Source: Polynucleobacter meluiroseus
Lineage (GTDB): Bacteria > Pseudomonadota > Gammaproteobacteria > Burkholderiales > Burkholderiaceae
Length of the DNA stretch: 64,000 nucleotides
Direction: 5' to 3'
Assembly (NCBI GenBank): GCA_945879115.1
Contig: CAMDUR010000004.1
Coordinates: 31,671-95,670 of the forward strand
Position numbers and translations under genes: made by a program. The notes under the pieces were generated by a model. The model had not been told where the DNA came from. It did not search any database and saw nothing but the letters and a program-made list of their open reading frames with translations. Shown piece after piece: positions 40,459-49,770 of the stretch. How positions within the stretch are numbered: the stretch's first letter is position 1; every line of letters starts with the position of its first letter.

Positions 40459-42516
40459 ATGAGCAACATTCAAATCGGACTATATTTAGTTTTGGCCTGC
40501 GGCCTCGCTGCAGTTTTGTATGGCTTCATTGCACGAAGCTGGATTCTTTCACAAGATGCTGGCAACGCTCGAATGCAAGAGATTGCTGGCGCTATTCAGC
40601 AAGGCGCTCAAGCCTACCTTACAAGACAATATAAAACTATTGCAATAGTGGGCGTGGTTTTAGCCGTTTTCATTGCGATTTTTCTAGATCAAAATACTGC
40701 AATAGGTTTCGTCATTGGCGCAATTCTTTCTGGAGCCTGCGGCTTCATTGGTATGAACGTTTCGGTTAAAGCCAACGTTAGAACGGCACAAGCTGCTACC
40801 AAAGGTATGAATGAAGCGCTGAATGTTGCCTTTAAAGGTGGGGCGATCACAGGTATGTTGGTGGTTGGCCTAGGTCTACTTGGCGTTACTATTTTTTATG
40901 TTTGGTTATCCAGCCAAAACACTGGTTCAAGCTTAGATGTAATGCTAAGACCATTAATGGGATTTGCTTTTGGTTCATCACTGATATCAATTTTTGCAAG
41001 ATTGGGTGGCGGCATTTTCACCAAGGGTGCAGACGTTGGTGCAGACTTAGTTGGTAAGGTTGAAGCAGGTATTCCAGAAGACGACCCACGTAATCCAGCA
41101 GTTATTGCTGACAATGTGGGTGACAACGTAGGGGACTGTGCAGGTATGGCAGCTGACCTATTCGAAACTTATGCAGTGACCATCATCGCCACCATGGTCC
41201 TCGGTGCATTAATGCTTAAATCAGCCGCTGTTGAAGCTGTAATTTACCCTCTGGTATTAGGTGGTGTATCAATCATTGCATCTATTATTGGTTGTAGCTT
41301 TGTAAAAGCAACGCCTGGTATGAAAAACGTTATGCCAGCTCTCTATAAAGGTTTGTTCATTGCAGGCGCCCTTTCACTGATTGCTTTTTATTTTGTTACA
41401 GCATGGTTAATACCTGATGACGCCTTAGGGGCTGCTGGTAGTAAAATGCGCTTGTTTGGGTCAACAGTCGTCGGTCTTCTCCTGACAGGTGTATTAGTTT
41501 GGATAACCGAGTACTACACGGGCACAAACTTCAAACCAGTTCAACACATTGCTGAAGCATCCACAAAAGGACACGGCACAAACATCATTGCTGGTCTGGG
41601 TATTTCGATGAAATCAACAGCATGGCCAGTTCTATTTATTTGTCTAGCGATTTACACAGCACACGAATTAGCTGGTATCTACGGTATCGCTGTGGCTGCA
41701 ACCGCAATGCTTTCAATGGCAGGTATTGTTGTAGCTTTAGATGCCTATGGTCCTATTACAGATAATGCTGGTGGTATTGCAGAGATGGCTGACTTACCAG
41801 ATTCTGTTCGCAACATCACAGACCCTTTGGATGCTGTTGGTAATACAACCAAGGCTGTGACTAAAGGTTATGCAATTGGATCTGCTGGTTTAGCAGCTTT
41901 GGTTCTGTTTGCTGACTATACCCACGCACTCGAGACTGCAGGGCATCACGTCACATTTGACTTATCAAACCACATGGTAATTATTGGCCTCTTTCTAGGC
42001 GGCTTGATCCCATTCTTATTTGGTGCCATGGCTATGGAAGCTGTAGGTCGCAGCGCTGGTGCAGTGGTTGAAGAGGTCCGTCGCCAATTTAGAGAAATCC
42101 CAGGCATCATGGACGGCAGCGCTAAACCTGAATATGGTAGAGCTGTAGATATGCTGACCACGGCTGCGATCAAAGAAATGATCGTCCCATCGCTATTACC
42201 AGTAGTGGCACCTATATTGGTTGGTTTGTTACTAGGACCGGCAGCATTGGGTGGCTTATTGATGGGCACCATCATCACTGGTTTATTTGTAGCTATTTCG
42301 ATGTGTACTGGCGGTGGAGCTTGGGATAATGCCAAGAAATACATTGAAGACGGTCATTACGGCGGAAAAGGATCAGAAGCGCATAAATCAGCTGTGACGG
42401 GTGACACAGTGGGTGATCCTTACAAAGATACAGCTGGTCCAGCCATAAACCCACTCATCAAGATCATTAATATTGTGGCCTTATTAATCGTGCCACTACT
42501 TCCAATAATGAAATAA
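40459..42516 (+). CDS. hppA: Membrane-bound proton-translocating pyrophosphatase
   Basis: Couples pyrophosphate hydrolysis to proton export across the inner membrane. 685 residues and about 16 predicted membrane helices. The substrate site includes [21 protein letters not shown]. Lys465 in the GNTTKA motif is the residue that marks the K+-independent, proton-pumping class (Ala in the K+-dependent class). It faces away from soluble ppa, so the cell can either waste or conserve pyrophosphate energy. Confidence 0.97.
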   Translation: MSNIQIGLYLVLACGLAAVLYGFIARSWILSQDAGNARMQEIAGAIQQGAQAYLTRQYKTIAIVGVVLAVFIAIFLDQNTAIGFVIGAILSGACGFIGMNVSVKANVRTAQAATKGMNEALNVAFKGGAITGMLVVGLGLLGVTIFYVWLSSQNTGSSLDVMLRPLMGFAFGSSLISIFARLGGGIFTKGADVGADLVGKVEAGIPEDDPRNPAVIADNVGDNVGDCAGMAADLFETYAVTIIATMVLGALMLKSAAVEAVIYPLVLGGVSIIASIIGCSFVKATPGMKNVMPALYKGLFIAGALSLIAFYFVTAWLIPDDALGAAGSKMRLFGSTVVGLLLTGVLVWITEYYTGTNFKPVQHIAEASTKGHGTNIIAGLGISMKSTAWPVLFICLAIYTAHELAGIYGIAVAATAMLSMAGIVVALDAYGPITDNAGGIAEMADLPDSVRNITDPLDAVGNTTKAVTKGYAIGSAGLAALVLFADYTHALETAGHHVTFDLSNHMVIIGLFLGGLIPFLFGAMAMEAVGRSAGAVVEEVRRQFREIPGIMDGSAKPEYGRAVDMLTTAAIKEMIVPSLLPVVAPILVGLLLGPAALGGLLMGTIITGLFVAISMCTGGGAWDNAKKYIEDGHYGGKGSEAHKSAVTGDTVGDPYKDTAGPAINPLIKIINIVALLIVPLLPIMK

Positions 42517-42533
42517 TTTATCAACAAAATCAT

Positions 42534-42564
42534 AAAAAAACAGGGGCATGCCCCTGTTTTTTTT
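42534..42564 (+). terminator. Terminator of hppA
   Basis: Perfect palindrome CAGGGGCATGCCCCTG (42541-42556) flanked by A and T runs (eight T on the plus strand). Confidence 0.9.
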
Positions 42565-42639
42565 ATTCTGCAACGCAATAATTAGTCATTATGTGTGGCA
42601 TAATCTAATTCGTAGTATGAAACATCGCCCCCAGTCAGA

Positions 42640-42732
42640 GTTCTCATAGAGAGAACAAATGCCTTTTTTGTTGTCTGTTGGTCGATGCCTTAATTGACCA
42701 ACCACAGAAAGGACATCCCTCGATAGGGATGT
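42640..42732 (+). promoter_or_regulatory. Structured leader of the DEAD-box helicase gene
   Basis: Three consecutive hairpins lie in the 5' leader: GTTCTC/GAGAAC (42640-42645 with 42651-42656, 5-base loop), GTTGGTC/GACCAAC (42677-42683 with 42696-42702), and ACATCCCT/AGGGATGT (42713-42720 with 42725-42732, loop CGAT). The only good ribosome site, AAAGGA (42708-42713), is immediately before the third hairpin, and the likely ATG (42741) eight bases after it. Cold-linked or auto-regulatory control of helicase translation is plausible but inferred. Confidence 0.5.
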
Positions 42733-42740
42733 GCGTGACT

Positions 42741-44150
42741 ATGACTATTAGTTTTAAAGAAATGGGCTTAGCCCAACCCCTACTTCAAGCAACCGAAGCA
42801 CTTGGCTATACGCTGGCTACACCTGTACAAGAACAAGTGATCCCTGCTGCCTTAATCGGTGGTGACTGGATGGTTAGTAGCCAAACAGGTAGCGGAAAAA
42901 CAGCTGCTTTCTTATTGCCTCTATTAAATAAATTAATTGCGGCTAATCCAAACAACAAACCTGTTCCAGGACGCGCAGAGCCACAAGTATTAATCTTGTG
43001 TCCAACTCGTGAATTGGCTCAACAGGTAACTGCTGATGCTATTAACTTAGTCAAGTTTGCTAAGGGTATCCGCATTGCAACCATCATGGGTGGCATGCCT
43101 TACGGTAAGCAAATCTCTCAAATTAAAGGTGCCAACCTAGTGGTTGCAACGCCTGGCCGTTTACTCGACTTAAGCAACAGTCGTTCAATTCGCTTGGACA
43201 AAGTGCAATGTATGATTATTGACGAAGCTGACCGTATGTTAGATCTTGGCTTCCAAGATGACATCGAAGCTATTCACCAATTGTGCGCTGACCGTGATCA
43301 AACATTAATGTTCTCTGCAACATTTGCACCTCGGATCATGCAGTTGGCAACAAGCCTCATGAATAACCCTGGTCGCATTGAATTAGCAAGCGCTGGTCAC
43401 AAACATGAAAACATTTCTCAAACCCTACATTGGGCGGATAGCATTGCGCATAAACATAAATTATTAAGCCATTGGTTATCAGACCCAACAATGGAGCAAG
43501 CAGTTGTTTTCGCCAGCACACAAGCTGATAGTGAAACAATCGCCGATTCATTGCGTGCTGATGGCTATGATGCAACTGCACTTCACGGTGCTATGCCTCA
43601 AGCTGTTCGTAACCGTCGTCTACAGTCATTACGTAAAGGTCAAACTCGTATCTTGGTAGCTACTGACGTAGCTGCTCGCGGTATCGATGTACCAACCATT
43701 ACTCACGTGATTAACTTTGGTCTTCCAATGAAGGCTGAAGATTATGTTCACCGTATCGGTCGTACAGGTCGCGCTGGTCGCAGTGGTGTAGCCATCACTT
43801 TGGCTGAACATCGTGATCGCTCAAAGATTCGTGCCATTGAGCAATACACACAACAACAATTACAAGCAGAAGTTATTCCTGGTCTTGAGCCTTCAGAAAA
43901 ATCACGCAAGCCAACTAGCCGTCCAGGTTCAGGTGGTCGCCCAGGTAGATCTTTTGGCGGCAAAGGTGCTAGCAATTCTTCAAATCGTCAAGGTCAGGGT
44001 CAAGGTCAAGGTGAAGGTAAAACTTTCAAACAGAACCACTTTGCTAAGCCAACTGGTCCAAAGTTTGGCGGTTCAGGTAAGCCTTCTTCAGGTCCTAAAT
44101 TTGGTGGTTCAGGCAAGCCTTCTTCAAGTCCGAAACGCACATTTGCTTAA
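42741..44150 (+). CDS. rhlE: DEAD-box RNA helicase (RhlE type)
   Basis: ATP-dependent RNA helicase of 469 residues. Motif I is SQTGSGKT (47-54), motif II DEAD (161-164), SAT follows, and motif VI HRIGRTGR is at 337-344. The RhlE-like core is followed by a basic, low-complexity tail rich in Gly, Ser, Lys and Gln, with two copies of GPKFGGSGKPSS and a QGQGQG run. Start MTISFKEMGL by similarity; another in-frame ATG (42729) lies inside the leader hairpin. The ubiC ATG follows its stop directly. Confidence 0.95.
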   Translation: MTISFKEMGLAQPLLQATEALGYTLATPVQEQVIPAALIGGDWMVSSQTGSGKTAAFLLPLLNKLIAANPNNKPVPGRAEPQVLILCPTRELAQQVTADAINLVKFAKGIRIATIMGGMPYGKQISQIKGANLVVATPGRLLDLSNSRSIRLDKVQCMIIDEADRMLDLGFQDDIEAIHQLCADRDQTLMFSATFAPRIMQLATSLMNNPGRIELASAGHKHENISQTLHWADSIAHKHKLLSHWLSDPTMEQAVVFASTQADSETIADSLRADGYDATALHGAMPQAVRNRRLQSLRKGQTRILVATDVAARGIDVPTITHVINFGLPMKAEDYVHRIGRTGRAGRSGVAITLAEHRDRSKIRAIEQYTQQQLQAEVIPGLEPSEKSRKPTSRPGSGGRPGRSFGGKGASNSSNRQGQGQGQGEGKTFKQNHFAKPTGPKFGGSGKPSSGPKFGGSGKPSSSPKRTFA

Positions 44151-44654
44151 ATGAAAAAACTTCGCCGGTCTTGGATAGATCTGGATCATGCGGTTCTGCA
44201 CTCGGCACCGTTGATCTGGCAAGACTGGTTAAGTTATCCACTTTCTCTGACGCAATATATCGAAAAGAGAACGCAAAAATCTGTCAGTATTCAAGTTCTA
44301 ACAGATAAAAATCAATTGGTTTTAAATGATGAACAAGATCTCTTTACGAGATCTTTTCGTCGTTGCCGCGTTCGAGAAGTTTATCTTTGTGTAGATAGCA
44401 TCCCCGTTGTATTTGCCCGAAGCATTCTTCCCACTTCAAGTTGCGCAGGCATTAACCGAGATTTATTGCAAGTTGGCAATAAACCATTAGGCGATGTTCT
44501 TTTTAAAAATGGACAGGCACCTATTTTATTGAGGCAAGTCACTGAAATTCCACGCATTGGTTTTGGTCGTCGGACCCTTTACCAACTTCGCGGGCATCCT
44601 ATATTAATTACTGAATTCTTTTTACCTGCTCTTTTAGATAAGATCATTCAATAA
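44151..44654 (+). CDS. ubiC: Chorismate lyase
   Basis: Splits chorismate into 4-hydroxybenzoate and pyruvate, the first step of ubiquinone synthesis. 167 residues with the family pattern CRVREVYLCVDSIPVVFARS, the Arg and Glu of the active site in GFGRRTLYQLRG and LITEFFLPAL. The ATG abuts the helicase stop, an unrelated but tightly packed neighbour. Confidence 0.92.
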   Translation: MKKLRRSWIDLDHAVLHSAPLIWQDWLSYPLSLTQYIEKRTQKSVSIQVLTDKNQLVLNDEQDLFTRSFRRCRVREVYLCVDSIPVVFARSILPTSSCAGINRDLLQVGNKPLGDVLFKNGQAPILLRQVTEIPRIGFGRRTLYQLRGHPILITEFFLPALLDKIIQ

Positions 44655-44655
44655 A

Positions 44656-44681
44656 AAAACCACCTTTTTCAAGGTGGTTTT
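44656..44681. terminator. Terminator of ubiC, also usable from the minus strand
   Basis: An 11 bp stem (AAAACCACCTT with AAGGTGGTTTT, 44656-44666 and 44671-44681) with loop TTTC, ending in T residues on both strands. It also stands about 57 bases after the small minus-strand gene. Confidence 0.88.
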
Positions 44682-44738
44682 TGGGATTTTGTTTGACGCT
44701 TATTGACTAGTTTGTATTGGGTAGTTTTTAACTCAAAA

Positions 44739-44873
44739 TTACAAAACATACCCAATGTGGGCAGCACCTAAAGCGAACAAAATTGCTAAGCAGGTAGCGG
44801 CAGCTAACATTACGACCAAAGTAATGATCTTTTTGTTAATTTCGTCCTTACTCTCTTTGTGCCATTCATTCAT
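44739..44873 (-). CDS. Small membrane protein, 44 residues
   Basis: An open frame from ATG 44873 to TAA 44739 has a strong ribosome site (GAGGGAG, six bases before the ATG). It encodes a charged N-terminus (MNEWHKESKDEINKK) and one long hydrophobic segment at about residues 16-40 (IITLVVMLAAATCLAILF and a small-residue tail), ending GYVL. N-in topology is suggested by the charges on the short soluble part. It follows nnrD on the same strand after 56 bases and ends before a terminator. I recognise no family; function unknown. Confidence 0.75.
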   Translation of the reverse strand: MNEWHKESKDEINKKIITLVVMLAAATCLAILFALGAAHIGYVL

Positions 44874-44929
44874 TTAAAGCTCCCTCATCAAATATTCGTT
44901 ATAGATCCTATTATCCATGAATCTAAAGC

Positions 44930-45784
44930 TTATTTGAAATTTATCAAACTCCTCACTTGATGAATCACTTCCGATGGTGTGAGTCCAATCGGCCCAACAC
45001 CTTGATCTACAAGAGTATCAGCAGCCTCAGAATGTATATCAACAGCCAAACAGGTGGCTTCAAACACTGATAAATGATGATGAAGGCCTTGCGCTATGAC
45101 TGCTGCCAAGATACCTATCAAAACGTCTCCCATCCCGCCCACGCCCATCCCTGAATTACCCCTAAGACAGAGCTTGCTAATTTGTTTGGGCGCTCCAATG
45201 AGCGTTTCCTGCCCTTTTAAGACCACAATTGATTGACTTAGATCGACTAACTTTGCAAGTGCCCCCTGTCGATCTATTTGGACTTCTTCTATTGTCATAT
45301 TTAACAGTCTTGCCGCTTCACCCGGATGAGGCGTTAAAACTGTTAAATCATTAGGTCTTTTTTGAAGTTTTTCCAATAAACTTTTATCAATAGATATCAG
45401 ATTTAAAGCATCTGCATCGATTACAAGGGGCAATGGTTGGTCTACGCTAAAGTGTAGTAGTTGTTTGGCTAACTGACTTTGGCCTAATCCAGGGCCAATA
45501 GCTATTAGCTCAGGGGAGACTTGGGTGATTAAATTAATGTCTGCTTTTTTAATCATGAGCTCAGGATGCTCTACCACCAAGGATGGAGCATTAGGATCTA
45601 GAGCTCCTAAGACAACCCATCCCGCTCCAGAAAATAATGCCGCCTGGCCAGCCAAAAATATGGCGCCAGTCATACCAGCATCACCACCGATAATTAATAC
45701 CTTACCGCCATGACCTTTGTGCTCATGAGGAGCTCTTTTTAAGCGAGCTAATAATTCTGGGGTATTAATAGGGGTGGGGTTCAT
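44930..45784 (-). CDS. nnrD: ADP-dependent NAD(P)H-hydrate dehydratase
   Basis: Repairs hydrated NAD(P)H by ATP/ADP-driven dehydration. 284 residues of the ribokinase-like fold, with KGHGGKVLIIGGDAGMTGA at the N-terminus, IGPGLGQS, DADALN, LTPHPGEAARLL and the catalytic GNSGMGVGGMGDVLIG. The NnrE epimerase domain found fused in many bacteria is missing, so it must be elsewhere. It diverges from a GST gene with 51 bases between starts. Confidence 0.95.
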   Translation of the reverse strand: MNPTPINTPELLARLKRAPHEHKGHGGKVLIIGGDAGMTGAIFLAGQAALFSGAGWVVLGALDPNAPSLVVEHPELMIKKADINLITQVSPELIAIGPGLGQSQLAKQLLHFSVDQPLPLVIDADALNLISIDKSLLEKLQKRPNDLTVLTPHPGEAARLLNMTIEEVQIDRQGALAKLVDLSQSIVVLKGQETLIGAPKQISKLCLRGNSGMGVGGMGDVLIGILAAVIAQGLHHHLSVFEATCLAVDIHSEAADTLVDQGVGPIGLTPSEVIHQVRSLINFK

Positions 45785-45835
45785 CTAGGCCAGTCAAGTT
45801 TATACTTGCAGAGTACATCACAAAAGGAATTAATC

Positions 45836-46486
45836 ATGAATTTACACTTATATTTCTGTCCTGGAACTTGCTCTTTTGTCCCGCACGTAGCTCTAGAACT
45901 TGTCAAAGAGGCTTATGGACAAAATTTTGAATCAAGCCTCATTAATTTAGGTAAGGGTGAACAACAGACCCCTGAATACAAACTGATCAATGCAAAAGAA
46001 CAGGTTCCTGTATTGGTGGCAGATGGCAGTGCATTAACTCAAGTTATTGCAATTGTTAATTATCTTCACGAACAATTCCCTAATGCGCATATCTTTCCGG
46101 TTGACCCTCTTCAAAAGGCACACGCTATATCTATGCTTGCATGGATGAACAATACTGTTCACACAACTTTCACTAGAGTATTCAGACCTGAGAGATTCAG
46201 CGATGCTGGCAGCAAAGATGCTGTGAAGATGGTGGCACTGGAAACATTTAAATCATATTTGGCAGAACTAGAAACTACTCTTTCAAAAGGTCAGACTTTT
46301 ATTTGTGGTGATCATTTAACACCTGCAGATATGTACGCCCTAACTTTTATCCGTTGGGCAGGTTTAGCAAAAATTGATCAGCAAGCTTATCCCAACTACT
46401 TCAGATATGCTGAGCGCTTGGCTGAGATCCCAAGTGTAAAAAATATCATGGCTAAAGAAGGTATTTTTCTTAAGACCGGTAAGTAA
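45836..46486 (+). CDS. Glutathione S-transferase (beta-class-like)
   Basis: 216 residues from ATG 45836 (AAAAGGA upstream). The N-terminal thioredoxin-like domain begins LHLYFCPGTCSFVPHVALEL, where the Cys of CS matches the catalytic cysteine of beta-class bacterial enzymes, and EQVPVLV holds the cis-Pro. The C-terminal helical domain has the DHLTPADMYALT motif. Its natural substrate is unknown. It stands between nnrD and copA. Confidence 0.9.
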   Translation: MNLHLYFCPGTCSFVPHVALELVKEAYGQNFESSLINLGKGEQQTPEYKLINAKEQVPVLVADGSALTQVIAIVNYLHEQFPNAHIFPVDPLQKAHAISMLAWMNNTVHTTFTRVFRPERFSDAGSKDAVKMVALETFKSYLAELETTLSKGQTFICGDHLTPADMYALTFIRWAGLAKIDQQAYPNYFRYAERLAEIPSVKNIMAKEGIFLKTGK

Positions 46487-46560
46487 TTAGATTGATTGTT
46501 TTGATATTTGGTCTTTAGTTTTTCGGTATTCAGTTCTCAGCCAGCGTTGGTTGAGAACCT

Positions 46561-48798
46561 TTAGTTCCTGGACCAGCGTCTTAAAAGTAAGGCGTTAGAA
46601 ATAACGCTGATACTTGATGCTGCCATAGCGGCTCCGGCTACTACGGGTGTCAAATATCCTAATGCAGCCAACGGAATACCCACCAAGTTATAAATAAAAG
46701 CCCAGAATAAATTCTGTTTTATTTTTCGCCAAGTTTTTTTTGAGATTTCAATAGCATCTGGCACCAATCCAGGATCACCTCTCATTAGGGTCATACCAGA
46801 TACATGCATAGCTATATCTGTACCAGTCGACATAGCTATCCCAACGTCTGCTGCCGCCAATGCGGGAGCATCATTGATGCCATCACCTACCATCGCAATA
46901 CAAGCATCCGAAGATGCTGATTTAAGCCTTTGAATGATCTTCGCTTTATCACCCGGCATCACTTCGGCATACACCTGATCAATACCAATCATTTGCGCAA
47001 GTCGATTGGCCACAATTTGATTGTCTCCAGAAATCATGACCGTTTGTATCTGCATAGATTTCAGTCTGGCAATAACTTCCGCAACGCCTGGTTTAATTTG
47101 ATCACCAAAACTAAAAATTCCTAATATTTCATGATTAGTTAAATCAACCAGCCAAGAAACACTAAAACCTTTCTTTAATTCGTCCTCAGCAATGCTGATG
47201 TCATTTTGATTGAGTTTTTCAAAAGTTTTTAACAGGGCATGATGACTCATAAAAGCAAGATTTTGATCTTGATATTTCCCCTGAATACCCATACCAGGCT
47301 GTATCTTTAACTCATCAAGGGATTCTGGCTTTAGTGACTGCGCCATACAGTAGGTAATTACTGCTTTTGCCAAAGGATGTTCGCTACCCATCTGAAGCCC
47401 CATCGCAATCGCAAGAATACTTTGATCACTGGATGAGCGCAGGCTTGAATTGAGGTTTGAAGCTGCTGAAAGATTTTTAAATAACTGAAGTTGTGGGTGT
47501 CCTGTTGTCAGAGTTCCTGTTTTATCAAAGGCTACGATGGTCAGGCGATGTGCTAACTCCAATGCTTGAGCATCTTTAATCAAAACCCCTTGCTTGGCAG
47601 CAAGGCCTGTCCCAGCCATGATGGCAACAGGAGTTGCTAATCCCAAAGCACAGGGGCAAGCAATCACTAGAATAGCTACGGATCGTATTAAGGCAGTTTC
47701 AAAATCACCTAATATGAAATAAGTAATTATTAAGTTGGCTATTGCAAGGAGGATCACCGCAGGCACAAACCAGGCACTGACCTGATCCACTAATCTCTGA
47801 ATAGGTGCTTTTTCTACTTGAGCATCCTCAACCATCTGGATCATTTTGGCTAAGGTGCTATCTTCACCAATCCCTTTTGCTTGAATGATCAAGCGACCTG
47901 ATGTATTGAGTGAGCCCCCTGTGACCAATGATCCCGCCTCTTTAAGTACCCGCTGTGTTTCACCAGTCAACATTGATTCGTCTATATCACTTGTTCCTTC
48001 GATGATAAGACCATCTACGGGGAGTCTTTCACCTGGTAAAACTAAAACAAGATCTCCTGGTAGAACTTGATCAATAGGTAGTAAGCGATAGTCTTGATGA
48101 TCGTCACCTGGCTTTAAAACCCGAGCATCGTTAGGCCAAAGCGCTTGTAAAGCTGAAATGGCATTGCTTGTTTCTTTTTTAGCTTTAGCCTCCAACCATT
48201 TACCCAACATGACTAATGAGATGACAACGGCCGAGCTTTCAAAATAGATTTGGTGAGGCTCACCCCACCCTGACTGATACCATTCATAAATACTCAAACC
48301 ATAGGCAGCACTTGTTCCTATAGCCACCAATAAATCCATGTTGCCTGAACCGGATCGTAAACTTTTATAACCAGCCACATAGAATCTTGCGCCCAAGATA
48401 AATTGGACAGGGCTTGCTAGTAAAAATTGTGCCCAAACAGGTAGCATCCAATGAATATCAAAAAGCATCAGTGCCATTGGCAGAACTAAAGGTAAAGATA
48501 AGAAGATACTAAGTAGTACAGCTGTGCCACCATACAAGTCGAAACGACTGACCCGCTTTGGTTGATCGATACGCTGCGAGAGGGATGCAAAAAAACCCGC
48601 CTTTTCAATAGCCTGAATCAACTGAGGCAATAAATCCCCCTGATTTGAATCTGTCGCTAATCTTATTTGGGCTTTTTCAGTAGCCAAGTTAACGCTGGCA
48701 GCCTCAACCCTGTTAATTTTTAATAAAGTTTTCTCAACTCTTGCTACGCAAGAGGCACAAGTCATGCCATCAATCTTTAGGGTGACTATTTGGCTCAT
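46561..48798 (-). CDS. copA: Copper-exporting P1B-type ATPase
   Basis: Exports Cu(I) from the cytosol. 745 residues with one N-terminal heavy-metal domain (MTCASC at 12-17), membrane helices, the actuator TGET, the metal site CPC (381-383), the phosphorylation site DKTGTLT (D425), and GDGINDAPALAAADVGIAMSTG. Sequence around CPC and the final helices (YNLVGIPLAALG) fits the CopA (P1B-1) class. The small divergent HMA protein may be its chaperone. Confidence 0.94.
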   Translation of the reverse strand: MSQIVTLKIDGMTCASCVARVEKTLLKINRVEAASVNLATEKAQIRLATDSNQGDLLPQLIQAIEKAGFFASLSQRIDQPKRVSRFDLYGGTAVLLSIFLSLPLVLPMALMLFDIHWMLPVWAQFLLASPVQFILGARFYVAGYKSLRSGSGNMDLLVAIGTSAAYGLSIYEWYQSGWGEPHQIYFESSAVVISLVMLGKWLEAKAKKETSNAISALQALWPNDARVLKPGDDHQDYRLLPIDQVLPGDLVLVLPGERLPVDGLIIEGTSDIDESMLTGETQRVLKEAGSLVTGGSLNTSGRLIIQAKGIGEDSTLAKMIQMVEDAQVEKAPIQRLVDQVSAWFVPAVILLAIANLIITYFILGDFETALIRSVAILVIACPCALGLATPVAIMAGTGLAAKQGVLIKDAQALELAHRLTIVAFDKTGTLTTGHPQLQLFKNLSAASNLNSSLRSSSDQSILAIAMGLQMGSEHPLAKAVITYCMAQSLKPESLDELKIQPGMGIQGKYQDQNLAFMSHHALLKTFEKLNQNDISIAEDELKKGFSVSWLVDLTNHEILGIFSFGDQIKPGVAEVIARLKSMQIQTVMISGDNQIVANRLAQMIGIDQVYAEVMPGDKAKIIQRLKSASSDACIAMVGDGINDAPALAAADVGIAMSTGTDIAMHVSGMTLMRGDPGLVPDAIEISKKTWRKIKQNLFWAFIYNLVGIPLAALGYLTPVVAGAAMAASSISVISNALLLRRWSRN

Positions 48799-48867
48799 AC
48801 AATTGATAATTAGGCTTATTAATAGTTAAGCTTTATTGTCCTCTGATTATGAAAGAAAAGAAGAAAT

Positions 48868-49095
48868 ATGCCTATATATACAGTTAATGGCATGAATTGC
48901 GGCCATTGCACAAAAACAATTACAGAGGCTCTGTTAGGGGTTGATCCGACTCTCATTGTAAAAACAGCTATTGAACATAAAACAGTCACAGTTTTGATGC
49001 CAAATGAATCTACCGAAAAACAGGGTATCAATACTGAAATCTTTAAACATGTCATTGTTGATGCTGGCTACGAAGTAACGGCGGTGATCCCATGA
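48868..49095 (+). CDS. Heavy-metal-associated (HMA) domain protein, CopZ-like
   Basis: 75-residue ferredoxin-like HMA protein with the metal motif MNCGHC at residues 9-14. It is probably a soluble copper chaperone for the divergent copA (69 bases between starts), although the metal specificity is inferred. Its ATGA stop overlaps the M50 protease start by four bases. The C-terminal VIVDAGYEVTAV matches the HMA fold. Confidence 0.88.
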   Translation: MPIYTVNGMNCGHCTKTITEALLGVDPTLIVKTAIEHKTVTVLMPNESTEKQGINTEIFKHVIVDAGYEVTAVIP

Positions 49096-49757
49096 ATATC
49101 GAATTAATCATCCAGACAGTTGCAATTTATGCAATCCCTGTTATTTTTGCAATTACATTGCATGAGGCAGCTCACGGTTATGCAGCAAAAAGCTTTGGGG
49201 ATAAAACAGCCTATCTTTTAGGTAGGGTTACTCTTAACCCTATTAAGCATATTGATCCTGTAGGCACCATTCTGATACCGCTAATGCTTTATTTTGCGAC
49301 TGCGGGTACATTTCTCTTTGGATACGCTAAGCCAGTACCTGTTCAATTTGGTAATTTAAGGCGTCCTAAAAAAGATATGGTGTGGGTGGCACTTGCAGGA
49401 CCGGCTTCAAACTTATTCCAAGCTCTCCTTTGGGGTATTACTTATTTATTCTTAATCAAGCTTGGTATGAGCGAACGCTTTTTTATTGAAATGTGCCAAG
49501 CAGGTGTTCTAGTCAACGTAGTGATGTTTGTATTTAATCTGTTTCCCTTGCCGCCATTAGATGGTGGTAGGATACTCGTTGGGGTTCTTCCCTGGAGGCA
49601 GGCAGCTATGGTTTCCAGAATAGAACCGTGGGGTTTTTACATTGTTTTAGGCTTACTATTAACAAACATTATTAATAATTTATGGATGAGGCCCTTAATG
49701 TCCGCCACATACTGGTTATTAGATACTGCACTCATACCATTTAGACTTATTTTTTAA
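49092..49757 (+). CDS. Site-2 protease family (M50) membrane metalloprotease
   Basis: 221 residues, mostly hydrophobic, with the zinc motif HEAAH at 24-28 followed by GYAAKSFGDKTAYLLGRVTLNPIKHIDPVGT, and a second zinc ligand in NLFPLPPLDGGR. It is a minimal M50 protein without PDZ domain, similar to the YwhC/YdgJ group of unknown substrate. Translationally coupled to the HMA gene, with cytochrome c after it. Confidence 0.9.
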   Translation: MNIELIIQTVAIYAIPVIFAITLHEAAHGYAAKSFGDKTAYLLGRVTLNPIKHIDPVGTILIPLMLYFATAGTFLFGYAKPVPVQFGNLRRPKKDMVWVALAGPASNLFQALLWGITYLFLIKLGMSERFFIEMCQAGVLVNVVMFVFNLFPLPPLDGGRILVGVLPWRQAAMVSRIEPWGFYIVLGLLLTNIINNLWMRPLMSATYWLLDTALIPFRLIF

Positions 49758-49770
49758 TTAGAAGGATCTC

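Noticed and set aside
43813..44154. 113-codon plus-strand frame in the helicase tail, Val/Gln/Leu-rich
   Set aside because: Frame-shifted reading of the helicase repeats, not a separate gene.
48799..48867. CueR-type operator between copA and the HMA gene
   Set aside because: AT-rich and only loosely repeated (AGGCTTATT, AAGCTTTATT); no proper dyad at promoter spacing.
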